Shown here piece by piece: positions 21,391-29,461 of a DNA stretch of 39,362 nt. Within the stretch, counting starts at the first letter, position 1; every line of letters starts with the position of its first letter. Source of the stretch: a virus. The notes beneath the pieces are model-generated. The model made no database searches. It was not told where the DNA came from and saw nothing but the letters and a program-made list of their open reading frames with translations. The stretch is taken from IMG/VR virus record IMGVR_UViG_3300050821_002969, positions 64,001 to 103,362 of that record; one strand, 5' to 3'. The translations under genes and the position numbers were made by a program.

Positions 21391-22746
21391 CTACCCTCCG
21401 CGCATCAGCGGCAAGTCCGGGTGATACGATTCTGAGCGTTGCTCTTGGTCCTTGGCGTCTAGGCAACGTAAGACGTTTTGTTCGTGCTTCGCTTGCATTG
21501 TGGGAAATCTAGGGTCCTCATACCAGCTCAGGGCCGCCGCCAAAACTCCACTTCTTAAGCAGTACGCCAAATTATCCGGCCACGGAAACCAAGTATTTTG
21601 TAGCGAAGTTTTAATCGGCGCTTTCTGCTGGTAGAAGATGAATGCTTGCCAGATTTGGCTAGACGGTACAGGCCAAAAGCGAAATGTCAACGTGGTTCCG
21701 AACGCTTGCCCACTAGGGCTGCCAATGGTTTCCAAGATTCCGTTTGCGATAATGATAGGCGTGTTGGCGGCAACATAAAGAACCTGTGGATTAACGGAAA
21801 ACGCAGTGGAAGTGGTAACCAGATTTTGCGCCGCGTTTACACTTAGCTTCCATGTTGTGGCCGTGGTCGAATCGTTGAGCAAGAAGAAAGATTGGCCAAC
21901 AAGGTTGGTAAGCGTGATGGTAATTTGGCCAGCCGCGTTTACGCCAAGAAGCCAGTTGCCGCCGTTTGGGTCTTGTAAGACTATCGGCGTAACCGCAGGC
22001 GTGTTTTCGAGCAACATGCAGACCTTGAATGGCGGCTGGATAATGCTCTCGATATAGAGGCTAGAAACCACTTCTATGTCGTGTACGGGCCTCACTGTGC
22101 CCGTATTCATGTAATCCTGAAGGGTGCAGTGGGAAACCCAGTTTAAGTCGCCTATACCCTGCCCGCCATCGTTTTGTAGGCCGGTAGTCGCAACCGTAAA
22201 TTTAACTCCCAAAATGCCGCCATTGGTTCCGGTAACAAGCGCGGTTATGGGAGCGTTGGTTACGTTCATGGCGGGCTGTGCCGCGCCGGTAATGGTGACT
22301 ACTTGACCTACTTGCGGAATGCTGCTACCGGAAGTAACCGGCTGCGATCCCGGAGGGCCGTTTAGTCCAAATGTTCCATTGGGGGCGAAGTCGGAAAACA
22401 ACGCGGTAACCGTAGTGCCAGATTGCGATAGCCCTGGCCCGCTAGCCGAGATAACAGAATTCAAATGAACTACACATATCGGTACCGGAGGCTGTATTCC
22501 AGCATTTACACTCATCTGGCAGCCAGATAAAACGTAGTCTTGCTGGTATGGGATAGTGGTAAACGGGGCTATTGCTCCCTTGTTAAACTTCCAATCGTAG
22601 GGAGACGAAAGCAGCAGTTGCAAGGTATCGTTGCAGATTGATAGCGCAGGCTCGTTGGGCACACCCCCGGCACCGATGAGTGGGGCCATACGCAGATGGG
22701 TCTGACAAAACGATACCACGTCATTCAGGCTCAATGTGCTACTCAA
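21391..22746 (-). CDS. putative head-tail adaptor / tail tubular A-like protein (about 451 aa)
   Basis: The start chosen is TTG at 22746, because GGAGGG lies six bases upstream and the position just overlaps the stop of the HNH gene (22739); an ATG at 22797 is also in frame. The N-terminus (SLNDVVSFCQTHLRMAPLIGAGGVPNEPALSICNDTLQLLLSSPYDWKFN) resembles adaptor proteins of the gp11/TTPA type ('al..lG......p.......al..ln.ml..w'). The C-terminus (LRSGVLAAALSWYEDPRFPTMQAKHEQNVLRCL) gives the closing helices. The middle holds beta-rich insertions. It fits its place upstream of the nozzle gene. Confidence 0.55.
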   Translation of the reverse strand: MSSTLSLNDVVSFCQTHLRMAPLIGAGGVPNEPALSICNDTLQLLLSSPYDWKFNKGAIAPFTTIPYQQDYVLSGCQMSVNAGIQPPVPICVVHLNSVISASGPGLSQSGTTVTALFSDFAPNGTFGLNGPPGSQPVTSGSSIPQVGQVVTITGAAQPAMNVTNAPITALVTGTNGGILGVKFTVATTGLQNDGGQGIGDLNWVSHCTLQDYMNTGTVRPVHDIEVVSSLYIESIIQPPFKVCMLLENTPAVTPIVLQDPNGGNWLLGVNAAGQITITLTNLVGQSFFLLNDSTTATTWKLSVNAAQNLVTTSTAFSVNPQVLYVAANTPIIIANGILETIGSPSGQAFGTTLTFRFWPVPSSQIWQAFIFYQQKAPIKTSLQNTWFPWPDNLAYCLRSGVLAAALSWYEDPRFPTMQAKHEQNVLRCLDAKDQEQRSESYHPDLPLMRGG

Positions 22747-23497
22747 CGGCCACCCTCCGCGCCAATATTTTTCCCATGTGCGAGTAGAAAAACTCAACCG
22801 AGTGAGCCATTTTCATTCGATTGCAAATGCCGCAGCATGGAACAATGTTCCAACTAGCATATCCCTTACCACTATCTAATCTGTCAATCCCGTTATAAAC
22901 ATATGGAAGCGGCTGGTATTCACCTAGGTATCCTCGACATTTATAGACCTGCGACGGGGCGGTTCCGCAAAAATAACAATCCATCCGCGTGATTAACTTG
23001 AATTCATTTATGGAAATACTGAATTCTCTGTTTGCCCTTTTGGCGGCGCTTTTATATTGAGCAAACAAATTGTTGGCGGCTGCTTCGTTTTTGGTACTAC
23101 GAGGCTTGTGATATATGCAGCCACAGCTTTTAACCGACCTCTTAAACAGTTGGCATGGTAATACGTCTTTTGCACCGCCACATTCACACAAACACTTCCA
23201 GCGTATAGATGTGTGTTCTTGGCGAAGTGCCGTTTTCTTTATTGTGGTCGGTTCGCCTATGCCGACAACGGTTAGTTTGCCGAAGACCTTACCTATTTGC
23301 AATTCGTAATCCGTGGAACATCCACACGTTGCAGAATTGCCGGTTCTTAAATCTCGGCCACGCACCAGTGTCTCTCTGCCGCAATCACATTTACACACCC
23401 ACGCTGCGAGCGTACCCTTGCCGTTTGGCTTATTTTCCCCGCGCCGCAACACAAGCAATTTACCGAATCTTTGGTCAGTTAAATCTATTACTCTCAT
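22739..23497 (-). CDS. HNH homing-type endonuclease with zinc-ribbon repeats
   Basis: About 252 residues; ATG at 23497 lies in a TAATG overlap with the tailspike-like gene. The N-terminal half has two copies of a Cys-rich DNA-binding repeat ('GKL.V......W.C.CdCG.....v....l..g...sCGC'; WVCKCDCGRETLVRGRDL and WKCLCECGGAKDVLPCQL). The C-terminal half is the phage HNH domain: MDCYFCGTAPSQVY...NGIDRLDSGKGYASWNIVPCCGICNRMKMAHSVEFF, with CxxC, a ...DRLDS...GY...N..PcC..CN.mK core. Free-standing homing nucleases of this type sit between structural genes, as here. Confidence 0.8.
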   Translation of the reverse strand: MRVIDLTDQRFGKLLVLRRGENKPNGKGTLAAWVCKCDCGRETLVRGRDLRTGNSATCGCSTDYELQIGKVFGKLTVVGIGEPTTIKKTALRQEHTSIRWKCLCECGGAKDVLPCQLFKRSVKSCGCIYHKPRSTKNEAAANNLFAQYKSAAKRANREFSISINEFKLITRMDCYFCGTAPSQVYKCRGYLGEYQPLPYVYNGIDRLDSGKGYASWNIVPCCGICNRMKMAHSVEFFYSHMGKILARRVAVE

Positions 23498-25137
23498 TAG
23501 AACCCCGAGCACTGCCAGCGAATATGATCCGAAGTTCCGCCACCGCTTTCTTGTACGGTTACGGATGAGGTTGCGTAAGTGTTAAAAGAAATAATCCCCG
23601 CCGCGTTGGTTAGGTCGGAACCGGAACAGGAGTAATCGGCGGCTGCCGTAAATGGCAGACCCGTGATTGATTGAGTGGCCGCGCTATTTAGTAACACGTC
23701 GCCGCGAATTACGTAAAACGTAGGCTTTACCGTTCCCGCACATGCTTGCGTGCCGCCGCTTGTAGAACCACAATCTTGAAATACCGCGCCAGACACCGTA
23801 ATGGAAGCGTCGGGAAGGGTGGATGTACGGTTTGCCGATGGGGCGCTAGTTAGTGTGTTTGTAAACGTGGTGGCACCGCCACCGGTAAGCGCCACAGTGT
23901 CAAACGTCTGTGCGTAGTAACGATAGATACACGGCCCTTCGGCGCTGCCAACCTGTAACGGCGGGCAGTATATTAATCTTCCAGTGAAACTACTGTTGTA
24001 TTCGTTGGTAATTCGCGTACCGAACACTAAGTCTTCCGGCTCTAGGCGAATAGCGTTCGGGGAATTATTGGTAAGGCTCCAAAAATTAGTTACCGTATGC
24101 CCAACTGCAACAAATTCCTGAAGGCCGCGCACATCCAGTGTGTCTCCGCCAAACGTCATATTTTGGGCAACGGTTCCAGTGGGAAGGTCGTTCTCCACTT
24201 CTCCGCCGCGAATAAAAACCTTTCCCGCCGCCGCGTTTATCCACTGGTCGGACGTTGCGGCGTAAGTGCAGCCCATAATGCACCCGGCGTTCTCGAAATG
24301 GATAATATCCAGTGTTAGAGTGGAATTACCGCTCATATTGAAGCCATTCACAATGTTGTCATCAATCGACATATTCGAGAACGACATTTCCGATCCTGTA
24401 GCCGTCATTGATACGCCGGTATTGTTGGAGCATATGCAGCCGCCAATAAACGTATTGTGTTCAACAAGTAAATCATTCAAAATGCCAACATTGTTGCCAG
24501 ATATTTGAGCGTTTACGCTAGTCAGGTCAAACGTGCTATGAACATATAGGCCAGTAGCAAATCCCGCCCCAAGTTTCCCGATTCTTACGTTTGAAATAAA
24601 TTGTTGGTCGGTACCGGAAGATGGCCCTAGGCTTACACCAACGGAAGTAACGCCAGAACAATTTGGGGCGTTTCCAGAGTTTGTACACGCACCATAGATT
24701 GCCAAATCCCTGATTCCCCACCCGGTAAAATGGGCAGCAGTATAGTCAAACGTAATAGCCGTACCGGACGACGGGGTGAACGTAAGACACGTCGCACCCC
24801 CTGGATCGCCCTCTATCATGGCCGGTTTAGACGAGACGTTAAATAGTATTGGCGTTAGATATGACCAGCATCCGCCAGATGGGTTTGGTGGAATTCTTAG
24901 ACGGCAACCGGTAGCGCCGCACTGTGTACTCGCATATGCGGTGTTTACTTGCGCCCCAATATCGCTACCATTAAAGAATGTCGGGTTAATTATTGCGTTG
25001 ACCGACGACATGGTTTGTGGGCCGGTCCACGCGCAGGTTTGGTCTAGCGCACAAAAAATGTGGGTAGTTTGCGAGGTTAGAACAAGCGCAGAAAACAATA
25101 CTACAATGGCGCTGCCAATCCAGAATAATTTCTTCAA
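23497..25137 (-). CDS. tailspike-like beta-helix protein with Sec signal peptide, Cys-rich
   Basis: A 546-residue protein starting at TTG 25137 (AAGGAG eight bases upstream, TTGA overlap with the previous gene). The N-terminus (MKKLFWIGSAIVVLFSALVLTSQTTHIFCA) is a textbook Sec signal: basic n-region, hydrophobic core and a polar Ala-containing end. The body is a right-handed beta-helix or pectate-lyase-like repeat (FISNVRIGKLGAGFATGLYV, LLVEHNTFIGG, MSFSNMSIDDNIVNGFNMSGNSTL). Many cysteines are spread throughout (CGATGCRLRIPPNPSGGC, GGCICSNN, GCIMGCTY), suggesting disulphides and export. It may be a receptor-binding spike or a secreted glycan-binding protein. Confidence 0.6.
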   Translation of the reverse strand: MKKLFWIGSAIVVLFSALVLTSQTTHIFCALDQTCAWTGPQTMSSVNAIINPTFFNGSDIGAQVNTAYASTQCGATGCRLRIPPNPSGGCWSYLTPILFNVSSKPAMIEGDPGGATCLTFTPSSGTAITFDYTAAHFTGWGIRDLAIYGACTNSGNAPNCSGVTSVGVSLGPSSGTDQQFISNVRIGKLGAGFATGLYVHSTFDLTSVNAQISGNNVGILNDLLVEHNTFIGGCICSNNTGVSMTATGSEMSFSNMSIDDNIVNGFNMSGNSTLTLDIIHFENAGCIMGCTYAATSDQWINAAAGKVFIRGGEVENDLPTGTVAQNMTFGGDTLDVRGLQEFVAVGHTVTNFWSLTNNSPNAIRLEPEDLVFGTRITNEYNSSFTGRLIYCPPLQVGSAEGPCIYRYYAQTFDTVALTGGGATTFTNTLTSAPSANRTSTLPDASITVSGAVFQDCGSTSGGTQACAGTVKPTFYVIRGDVLLNSAATQSITGLPFTAAADYSCSGSDLTNAAGIISFNTYATSSVTVQESGGGTSDHIRWQCSGF

Positions 25138-25322
25138 GCGGCTAGCTCCTTAATCTCGATTGCGCGGGCACGCATGATAGCCTTGCCAATTTCGTAGGTT
25201 TTTCGGGTAAGACGTTCTTCCCAAAAAAGATTTAACTTGCGACCGAACGCTTCGCGATGCAACCTGTTTCTTAGTTGCCGCAGGAACCAGTAGGCGTTCG
25301 TAGTCGAGCGTAAGTCCCGCAC
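25134..25322 (-). CDS. hypothetical basic protein (62 aa)
   Basis: An Arg-rich 62-residue protein (WFLRQLRNRLHREAFGRKLNLFWEERLTRKTYEIGKAIMRARAIEIKELAA), likely helical and possibly nucleic-acid or membrane-surface binding. The only upstream in-frame start is GTG at 25322, because a stop lies four codons before it, and it lacks a ribosome site. Its stop overlaps the TTG of the tailspike-like gene (TTGA). Family unknown. Confidence 0.5.
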   Translation of the reverse strand: MRDLRSTTNAYWFLRQLRNRLHREAFGRKLNLFWEERLTRKTYEIGKAIMRARAIEIKELAA

Positions 25323-25354
25323 GAAACGATTCTAGGGGAGTTGATGGATGGGTT

Positions 25355-25882
25355 TCAGTCCACGTAAACTACGCTGTTTCCACGCTGGGTGGGTATCCTC
25401 AACTTTTCTTTGTATTGCGACCAGATTTCTTCGGTCAAGCATTCTTCGCGCTTTGGACTAAACAATGCAGGACAGTGTTGGCAAATTCCGCGAGTTATAC
25501 CGTCAGATTGACGCGCCCAGGCGATTGCGCTACTTTGATCTTCGCGTTGGTGACTACAGCTATTGGCGCGAAGCACCTGGCCTTCCCAGTATGCTTTCTG
25601 TGCTTGGAGTTTAGCTTCGTGCGCCCTGGCCTGTTGTTTTTCATGGAATTCGCTTACGGGCGGCTTGCGAGCTACCTCAATAGCTTGAGCCAGTTTTTCG
25701 GCAAACATTACTTGGCTTTCGTTCATTTTAGCGTTGAACGCAGCCAATAGTTGCGCAAATTCGCTTACGGGAACAGCGATTGTGCTGGTTGATTCGGTTG
25801 GTAGCTCTGCGGTGGGTTCTAGCTCTGCTGGTACTTCTACTGCTTCAAATGGATTAACCTTACTACGGGCCAAACGGTTCAC
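25355..25882 (-). CDS. hypothetical virion-cluster protein (up to 175 aa)
   Basis: An N-terminal Glu/Pro/Thr-rich segment (NPFEAVEVPAELEPTAELPTESTS), then a long charged helix (LLAAFNAKMNESQVMFAEKLAQAIEVA...QQARAHEAKLQAQKAYWEGQ), then a Cys-containing C-terminus (CQHCPALFSPKREECL) that may bind zinc. The frame starts at GTG 25882, but TTG at 25873 stands at a better distance from AGGAG. It lies directly downstream of the Tat-substrate gene. Not recognised. Confidence 0.5.
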   Translation of the reverse strand: MNRLARSKVNPFEAVEVPAELEPTAELPTESTSTIAVPVSEFAQLLAAFNAKMNESQVMFAEKLAQAIEVARKPPVSEFHEKQQARAHEAKLQAQKAYWEGQVLRANSCSHQREDQSSAIAWARQSDGITRGICQHCPALFSPKREECLTEEIWSQYKEKLRIPTQRGNSVVYVD

Positions 25883-25893
25883 GCTCCTAAGTG

Positions 25894-26379
25894 TTAAATG
25901 CTATACAAGATTCTACTGCCAACGCCAACCCCTTCGGCCAATTCAGCATCTATCTCTTTCTTGCGAGCGGCGGATACCATGGTCCACATCGTCTTGGCGG
26001 CACGGTAGGATAAATCTGTGGCAGCTTTTTTAACAACGGGGTCGATTGCCAACGATAAATCGGACATCGAAAAATAATCGCTATATTGCCGCATGGTAGC
26101 AAATTCGGGCAGTAAATCATCGGCGGCAATCTCGTGCAACGTGAACGGATGAATGATGCCAAAATATGCGTCCTTGCCCTGTATGTAGGTTGCGGTTTGG
26201 AGTTGGTTTACTGCGTTGCGAAGATCGGATGCCGTTAAAACGCCAGCAGTCTTTGGGATGAACCACTTTGGGCTACGCTTAACCCAAGAGATGAATTCGG
26301 CAAAGAACCCAACCTCTGCCATGGTTGCTGTAGCAACCCCAGCGCCAGCGGCTAATTGCAGGAAGCGTCTACGGTTCAC
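25894..26379 (-). CDS. twin-arginine (Tat) signal protein with capsid-like segments
   Basis: A 161-residue protein, GTG start overlapping the tatA-like stop (GTGA). The N-terminus [22 protein letters not shown] fits the Tat signal consensus (RRxFL, weakly hydrophobic Gly/Ala core). The body does not resemble a redox enzyme. Residues about 47-86 ([14 protein letters not shown]...[17 protein letters not shown]) match the major-capsid motif of this same phage (LSASLTRQAVMSL...LFAGIIHPFAAFDL at 39141-39362). Residues about 94-125 ([27 protein letters not shown]) resemble the segment that in N4-gp56-type capsids comes before that motif, so the order seems swapped. Probably exported folded across the inner membrane; its job outside the cytoplasm is unknown. 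Confidence 0.7.
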   Translation of the reverse strand: MNRRRFLQLAAGAGVATATMAEVGFFAEFISWVKRSPKWFIPKTAGVLTASDLRNAVNQLQTATYIQGKDAYFGIIHPFTLHEIAADDLLPEFATMRQYSDYFSMSDLSLAIDPVVKKAATDLSYRAAKTMWTMVSAARKKEIDAELAEGVGVGSRILYSI

Positions 26380-26543
26380 TTCTCTGGCCGGTCATCTACA
26401 AGTTCTTTCATGGCAGATTTAAACTCTTTTATGCCTTGTCCGATTCCCTTGCCCAGTTCCGGCAGTTTGCGTGGACCAAAGACAAGTATGGCAATACCGA
26501 AAATTACCAGCAGGTGCATGGGTTGGAACAATCCTTCAAACAT
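26376..26543 (-). CDS. tatA: TatA/E-like twin-arginine translocase subunit, phage-encoded
   Basis: A 55-residue protein with GAGGAG five bases before the ATG. It shows the complete TatA layout: an N-terminal membrane helix ([13 protein letters not shown], residues 10-22), the hinge [10 protein letters not shown] (22-31), an amphipathic helix ([15 protein letters not shown], 31-45) and a charged acidic tail ([10 protein letters not shown]). The FGxxKLPELG signature is diagnostic of TatA/TatB/TatE. The short length and Lys-rich amphipathic helix fit TatA/E. In bacteria TatA oligomers form the translocation element with TatBC. No tatC is present, so it would have to work with host TatBC. It directly precedes a Tat-substrate gene. 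Confidence 0.9.
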   Translation of the reverse strand: MFEGLFQPMHLLVIFGIAILVFGPRKLPELGKGIGQGIKEFKSAMKELVDDRPEK

Positions 26544-26805
26544 TTTTACTCCTCACGTCCGCGTGATTTTCTTGGACTTTAAGGATTGTACCATCCGAAG
26601 CAAGGCCAACGGCCACAGCGTTACCTTTGTGGTCGCGGATTGATATGTAATGCGCGTTATCTCCGATTGGGTCACTAACACACGGCCCAGCATCAATCAA
26701 GTGTATGTCCACGCCAGACCATCGCCTAATGAGCGCCTTAATGCCAGCAGCCTCTACCTCGGTCAACCCACCGTGATATGCAGTTGAAGATGGTGCGTAT
26801 GCCAT
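26536..26805 (-). CDS. hypothetical protein (89 aa) upstream of tatA
   Basis: Unrecognised 89-residue soluble protein with one Cys ([41 protein letters not shown]). The first third is helical, the rest strands. It overlaps tatA by eight bases at its 3' end and starts one base after the glycosyltransferase-like stop, so it lies in the same operon. No signal peptide, no known domain. Confidence 0.6.
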   Translation of the reverse strand: MAYAPSSTAYHGGLTEVEAAGIKALIRRWSGVDIHLIDAGPCVSDPIGDNAHYISIRDHKGNAVAVGLASDGTILKVQENHADVRSKNV

Positions 26806-27636
26806 TTATTTCACCAGTAACCTTTCGTCTATTTCCGCTTGCGCTACGCCAGACTCAGCTACGGAGATTAGCGACCCGGAATAAGAGTAAATTCCCCAAT
26901 GTTTCAACGTAACCCATGGGGCCATCCAAACCTTGCCGCCTATCGACTTCCACATACGCGAAAACCAGTAGTCCTCGGAAAGATAGTGATTGGTTTCGGG
27001 GTCAATCTCCGCGCGGTAAAAGTCGTAAATCTCTGGACCATAGAAAGACGGCTCATCCGACATTGGCGTGTAAGATTTTACCTTGCCAGAATCAATCATC
27101 TTTTGATACACGGAGCGGTTTAACAGCATGAACCCAGTTCCCGCGTCCGTAACTTCGTTTAATGTATCTAGGCTGATTTGGGTCACCTTTTGGTCTTGCG
27201 TTTTGCCAACGATGTTGACAACGAAATCCCCGCACAATTTGTCTAGGCTATCAACGTCAATTTGTGGGTTAAGAATAACCGCTTTTTTAACGCGCGACCA
27301 GTTGATTTGTTTCTTGGGATACGGTGCGGCAATAAATTCCTCGTCTAGCGTGAGACATTTCAGCACGTCCGCAGCCGAAAACTCTATGTCGCCATCAATC
27401 AGCATTTGGTGGCTAAAGGTGGACGACATAAACAGGTCGGCTTGGCGGTTTCTGGCGCGAGTTACCAAGCTATCGTGCATGAAGTTAATGGATAGCGGGA
27501 CTTCATAGGCGCGGCAGAGACTTGCCAGCGAAAGCAATCCGTTCACGTAGGGCGATAGGCAACTTAGGTTATAGACTGGAGTGGTAAGAAACAAGCTCTT
27601 TCCGGCTAGTTGGTCTACTCGCACTGCTTCCACCAC
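26806..27636 (-). CDS. glycosyltransferase-like protein (GT-A type, DxD)
   Basis: A 276-residue protein. LFLTTPVYNLSCLSPYVNGLLSLASLC opens like a nucleotide-sugar-binding strand-helix. HQMLIDGDIEFSAADVLKCL holds a D-G-D (DxD) metal/nucleotide-sugar site near residue 80. TDAGTGFMLLNRSVYQKMI and SEDYWFSRMWKSIGGKVWMAPWVTLKHWG are the acceptor and 'ED' C-terminal blocks seen in family-2-like and phage-encoded glycosyltransferases. It starts at GTG 27636 inside the end of a methyltransferase gene. It probably adds sugar to a phage or host surface glycan or to virion proteins. Confidence 0.7.
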   Translation of the reverse strand: MVEAVRVDQLAGKSLFLTTPVYNLSCLSPYVNGLLSLASLCRAYEVPLSINFMHDSLVTRARNRQADLFMSSTFSHQMLIDGDIEFSAADVLKCLTLDEEFIAAPYPKKQINWSRVKKAVILNPQIDVDSLDKLCGDFVVNIVGKTQDQKVTQISLDTLNEVTDAGTGFMLLNRSVYQKMIDSGKVKSYTPMSDEPSFYGPEIYDFYRAEIDPETNHYLSEDYWFSRMWKSIGGKVWMAPWVTLKHWGIYSYSGSLISVAESGVAQAEIDERLLVK

Positions 27637-28124
27637 ATCCTAGAATTTTCCGCCAAATTGAAAGTACCCAAAACCTCCGTAACGCCCTGCACTACTCCGG
27701 GAGAACCCATGTCGTAATCGTGACCACAAATGATGCCGCCAGATTCTATAACCGATAGCGCGGTCTTAACATCGCGGACAACGAATTCGTATCTATGCGA
27801 GCCGTCCACAAATATAAAATCATACTTAGGCGGCTTCGGCGCTTGCGTGAAGTCTAGGTTATCGTGGTCCGCTTTCCATGGAAGCACCTTGCCGGTAGCT
27901 ATGTGGTCGGCTAGATTCTTTGTGAAGTTATCGTAAATCTCTTGTCGCGCTTTCCATGTAATCACAATATCTTCTGGCCCCTTGAAGTTATCGCAGGCAA
28001 TCACGAATCCAGAAGTATTGTCAGCCAAGGCACGAGTAGAGCGGCCATAATAGCTGCCCATTTCTAGTATCTTGGTATGCGTTGTAGCCTGCCATGCAAG
28101 AAACTCTAGGTCGCAGGTGTTCAT
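27615..28124 (-). CDS. class I SAM-dependent methyltransferase (Methyltransf_24-like)
   Basis: About 170 residues. The Rossmann signature is clear: TKILEMGSYYGRSTRALADNTSGFVIACDNF (motif I E-x-G-x-x-x-G-x-S/T plus the acidic loop D), then KYDFIFVDGSHRYEFVVRDVKTALSVIESGGIICGHDYD (motifs for D-x-x-F-x-D-G-x-H and GG). This D-G-x-H pattern is typical of the sugar O-methyltransferase / Methyltransf_24 group. It overlaps the next glycosyltransferase gene by 22 bases. A role in methylating phage or host glycans is likely. Confidence 0.75.
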   Translation of the reverse strand: MNTCDLEFLAWQATTHTKILEMGSYYGRSTRALADNTSGFVIACDNFKGPEDIVITWKARQEIYDNFTKNLADHIATGKVLPWKADHDNLDFTQAPKPPKYDFIFVDGSHRYEFVVRDVKTALSVIESGGIICGHDYDMGSPGVVQGVTEVLGTFNLAENSRMWWKQCE

Positions 28125-28189
28125 CAACCCTTTTGTGTTTCTTGCTTTTACGATGTCAATTGGGGCGGAATAAACAAGGGAATTGTTAT

Positions 28190-28528
28190 CTAGGGTGATA
28201 CATCCACCTGTAATCTGAGAGTTTTTCCCTTGAGTTCGCTGCGCAGGATTGGCGCGGGACGGGAAGGCTTGGAATCGTCCTCATAAGTAAAACAAGAGAT
28301 AGCATACTTTCTTTCGGTGTTTTGTACAACCAGCAGTTCCGGCTTCTTGCCGGAATCTCCTAGACGACCGTTTAGGGTAATCCAAACATCGCCAGCGCCG
28401 TTAATTTGCGTGCGCTTGACCGTGGCTTGGCTACCGTCTGGGCGGGAGAGTTCCAAAATGAAATCATCGGGATTATCGCCAATGTCTAACGGTATCGGCG
28501 GCTCGAAGGAATTCCAGTAGATTTTCAA
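28190..28528 (-). CDS. hypothetical beta-rich virion-cluster protein (112 aa)
   Basis: A 112-residue protein with alternating strands (MKIYWNSFEPPIPLDIGDNPDDFILELSRPDGSQATVKRTQI...) and a C-terminal KGKTLRLQVDVSP. It looks like a small beta-sandwich or Ig-like domain. It lies between glycosylation genes and other small virion-like genes. No family recognised. Confidence 0.55.
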   Translation of the reverse strand: MKIYWNSFEPPIPLDIGDNPDDFILELSRPDGSQATVKRTQINGAGDVWITLNGRLGDSGKKPELLVVQNTERKYAISCFTYEDDSKPSRPAPILRSELKGKTLRLQVDVSP

Positions 28529-28584
28529 GAATTAACCAATCCTATTTTTCTCTCTGCATAAATAGATTGTTTTCAACAACTTGA

Positions 28585-28944
28585 CTAGTACTGCACGATC
28601 ACAAGGTCCACTGTCTGTTGCAAGTTAAGATTGCCGTTCGTCGAGTTAATCACTGGAACCTGTACGCGGGGATGGCTTCCGGTTGCATACGATGTGCCGG
28701 TTGGAGCAAGTAACTGCACTGTTCCAAACGACAAACCAGAGTTCATGTTGGCGTTAGAAAATGTTGCTGGCAGGGTTGCTTCCACTTGCCCATTGCCCTG
28801 GAACATCCACGGAACGGTAATCGTAACGGTAGTCTGCCCACCGTTCCCGGTAACATTGCCAGCGGCCAAGGCGTTCGGAGCGTATACACGCGCCTTTTCC
28901 GATCCAACGGTGCGAGTCCAGTTACTGCGCTGAAAGGTTCCCAT
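28585..28944 (-). CDS. putative virion decoration/structural protein (119 aa)
   Basis: A 119-residue Thr/Asn/Gly-rich beta protein (GNVTGNGGQTTVTITVPWMFQGNGQVEATLPATFS...GTVQLLAPTGTSYATG) of capsid-decoration or fibre-like composition. ATG follows ATAGGAGAATA. An HNH/AP2 gene is wedged immediately upstream, as happens near structural genes. No specific family. Confidence 0.55.
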   Translation of the reverse strand: MGTFQRSNWTRTVGSEKARVYAPNALAAGNVTGNGGQTTVTITVPWMFQGNGQVEATLPATFSNANMNSGLSFGTVQLLAPTGTSYATGSHPRVQVPVINSTNGNLNLQQTVDLVIVQY

Positions 28945-28947
28945 AGA

Positions 28948-29442
28948 TTATTCTCCTATGTTAACTCTGGCTAGCTCACCGAATACTTCTTTTGCCGCCC
29001 TGTCGTATGCCTTAGCGGCTTCCGTCTTGTCGGTAAAACTTCCCAGATACTTGGTTTTTCTGGCAACCGTAATATTTGCGTGCCAGCGTTTTTTGTTCTT
29101 GTGCCACGTTACACCCTTAAGTCCGCTTACGTTTCCGATGCGCGGCTTAGTGTTGTGTGCGTTTCTATTCCTAGTAGCGTATATAAGATTTGATCGCTGA
29201 TAATTTAGCGTGTTCAAATCCTTGTGGTCGCATACTAAATCTTTTGGCTTTGGACCAATTACTAAATGGTGCAACCAAAGCTGTTTTGTTTTTCCGTACT
29301 GCCCACCGCCGCGAGTGCTAACAACGTAACCATTTTCATTTAACCACCACTCGCTATGCTTAACTGCCGCCTCGTATACATCATCGTCTACAATCGCCGT
29401 CTTTTTGGAGTTGGTTAATGGTAAGAGCTTCATAAGAAGCAT
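28948..29442 (-). CDS. HNH-AP2 homing endonuclease
   Basis: Up to 164 residues. The central HNH core is LWLHHLVIGPKPKDLVCDHKDLNTLNYQRSNLIYATRNRNAHNTK, with the H-H, D-H and N of the HNH_3-like fold. The C-terminal domain is AP2-like (SGLKGVTWHKNKKRWHANITVARKTKYLGSFTDKTEAAKAYDRAAKEVFGE), a DNA-binding domain shared with plant AP2 factors. This pairing is typical of free-standing phage homing endonucleases. It inserts between two small virion-like genes. An ATG at 29433 is an alternative start. Confidence 0.85.
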   Translation of the reverse strand: MLLMKLLPLTNSKKTAIVDDDVYEAAVKHSEWWLNENGYVVSTRGGGQYGKTKQLWLHHLVIGPKPKDLVCDHKDLNTLNYQRSNLIYATRNRNAHNTKPRIGNVSGLKGVTWHKNKKRWHANITVARKTKYLGSFTDKTEAAKAYDRAAKEVFGELARVNIGE

Positions 29443-29461
29443 TTTACCATGCTCCCCACGC

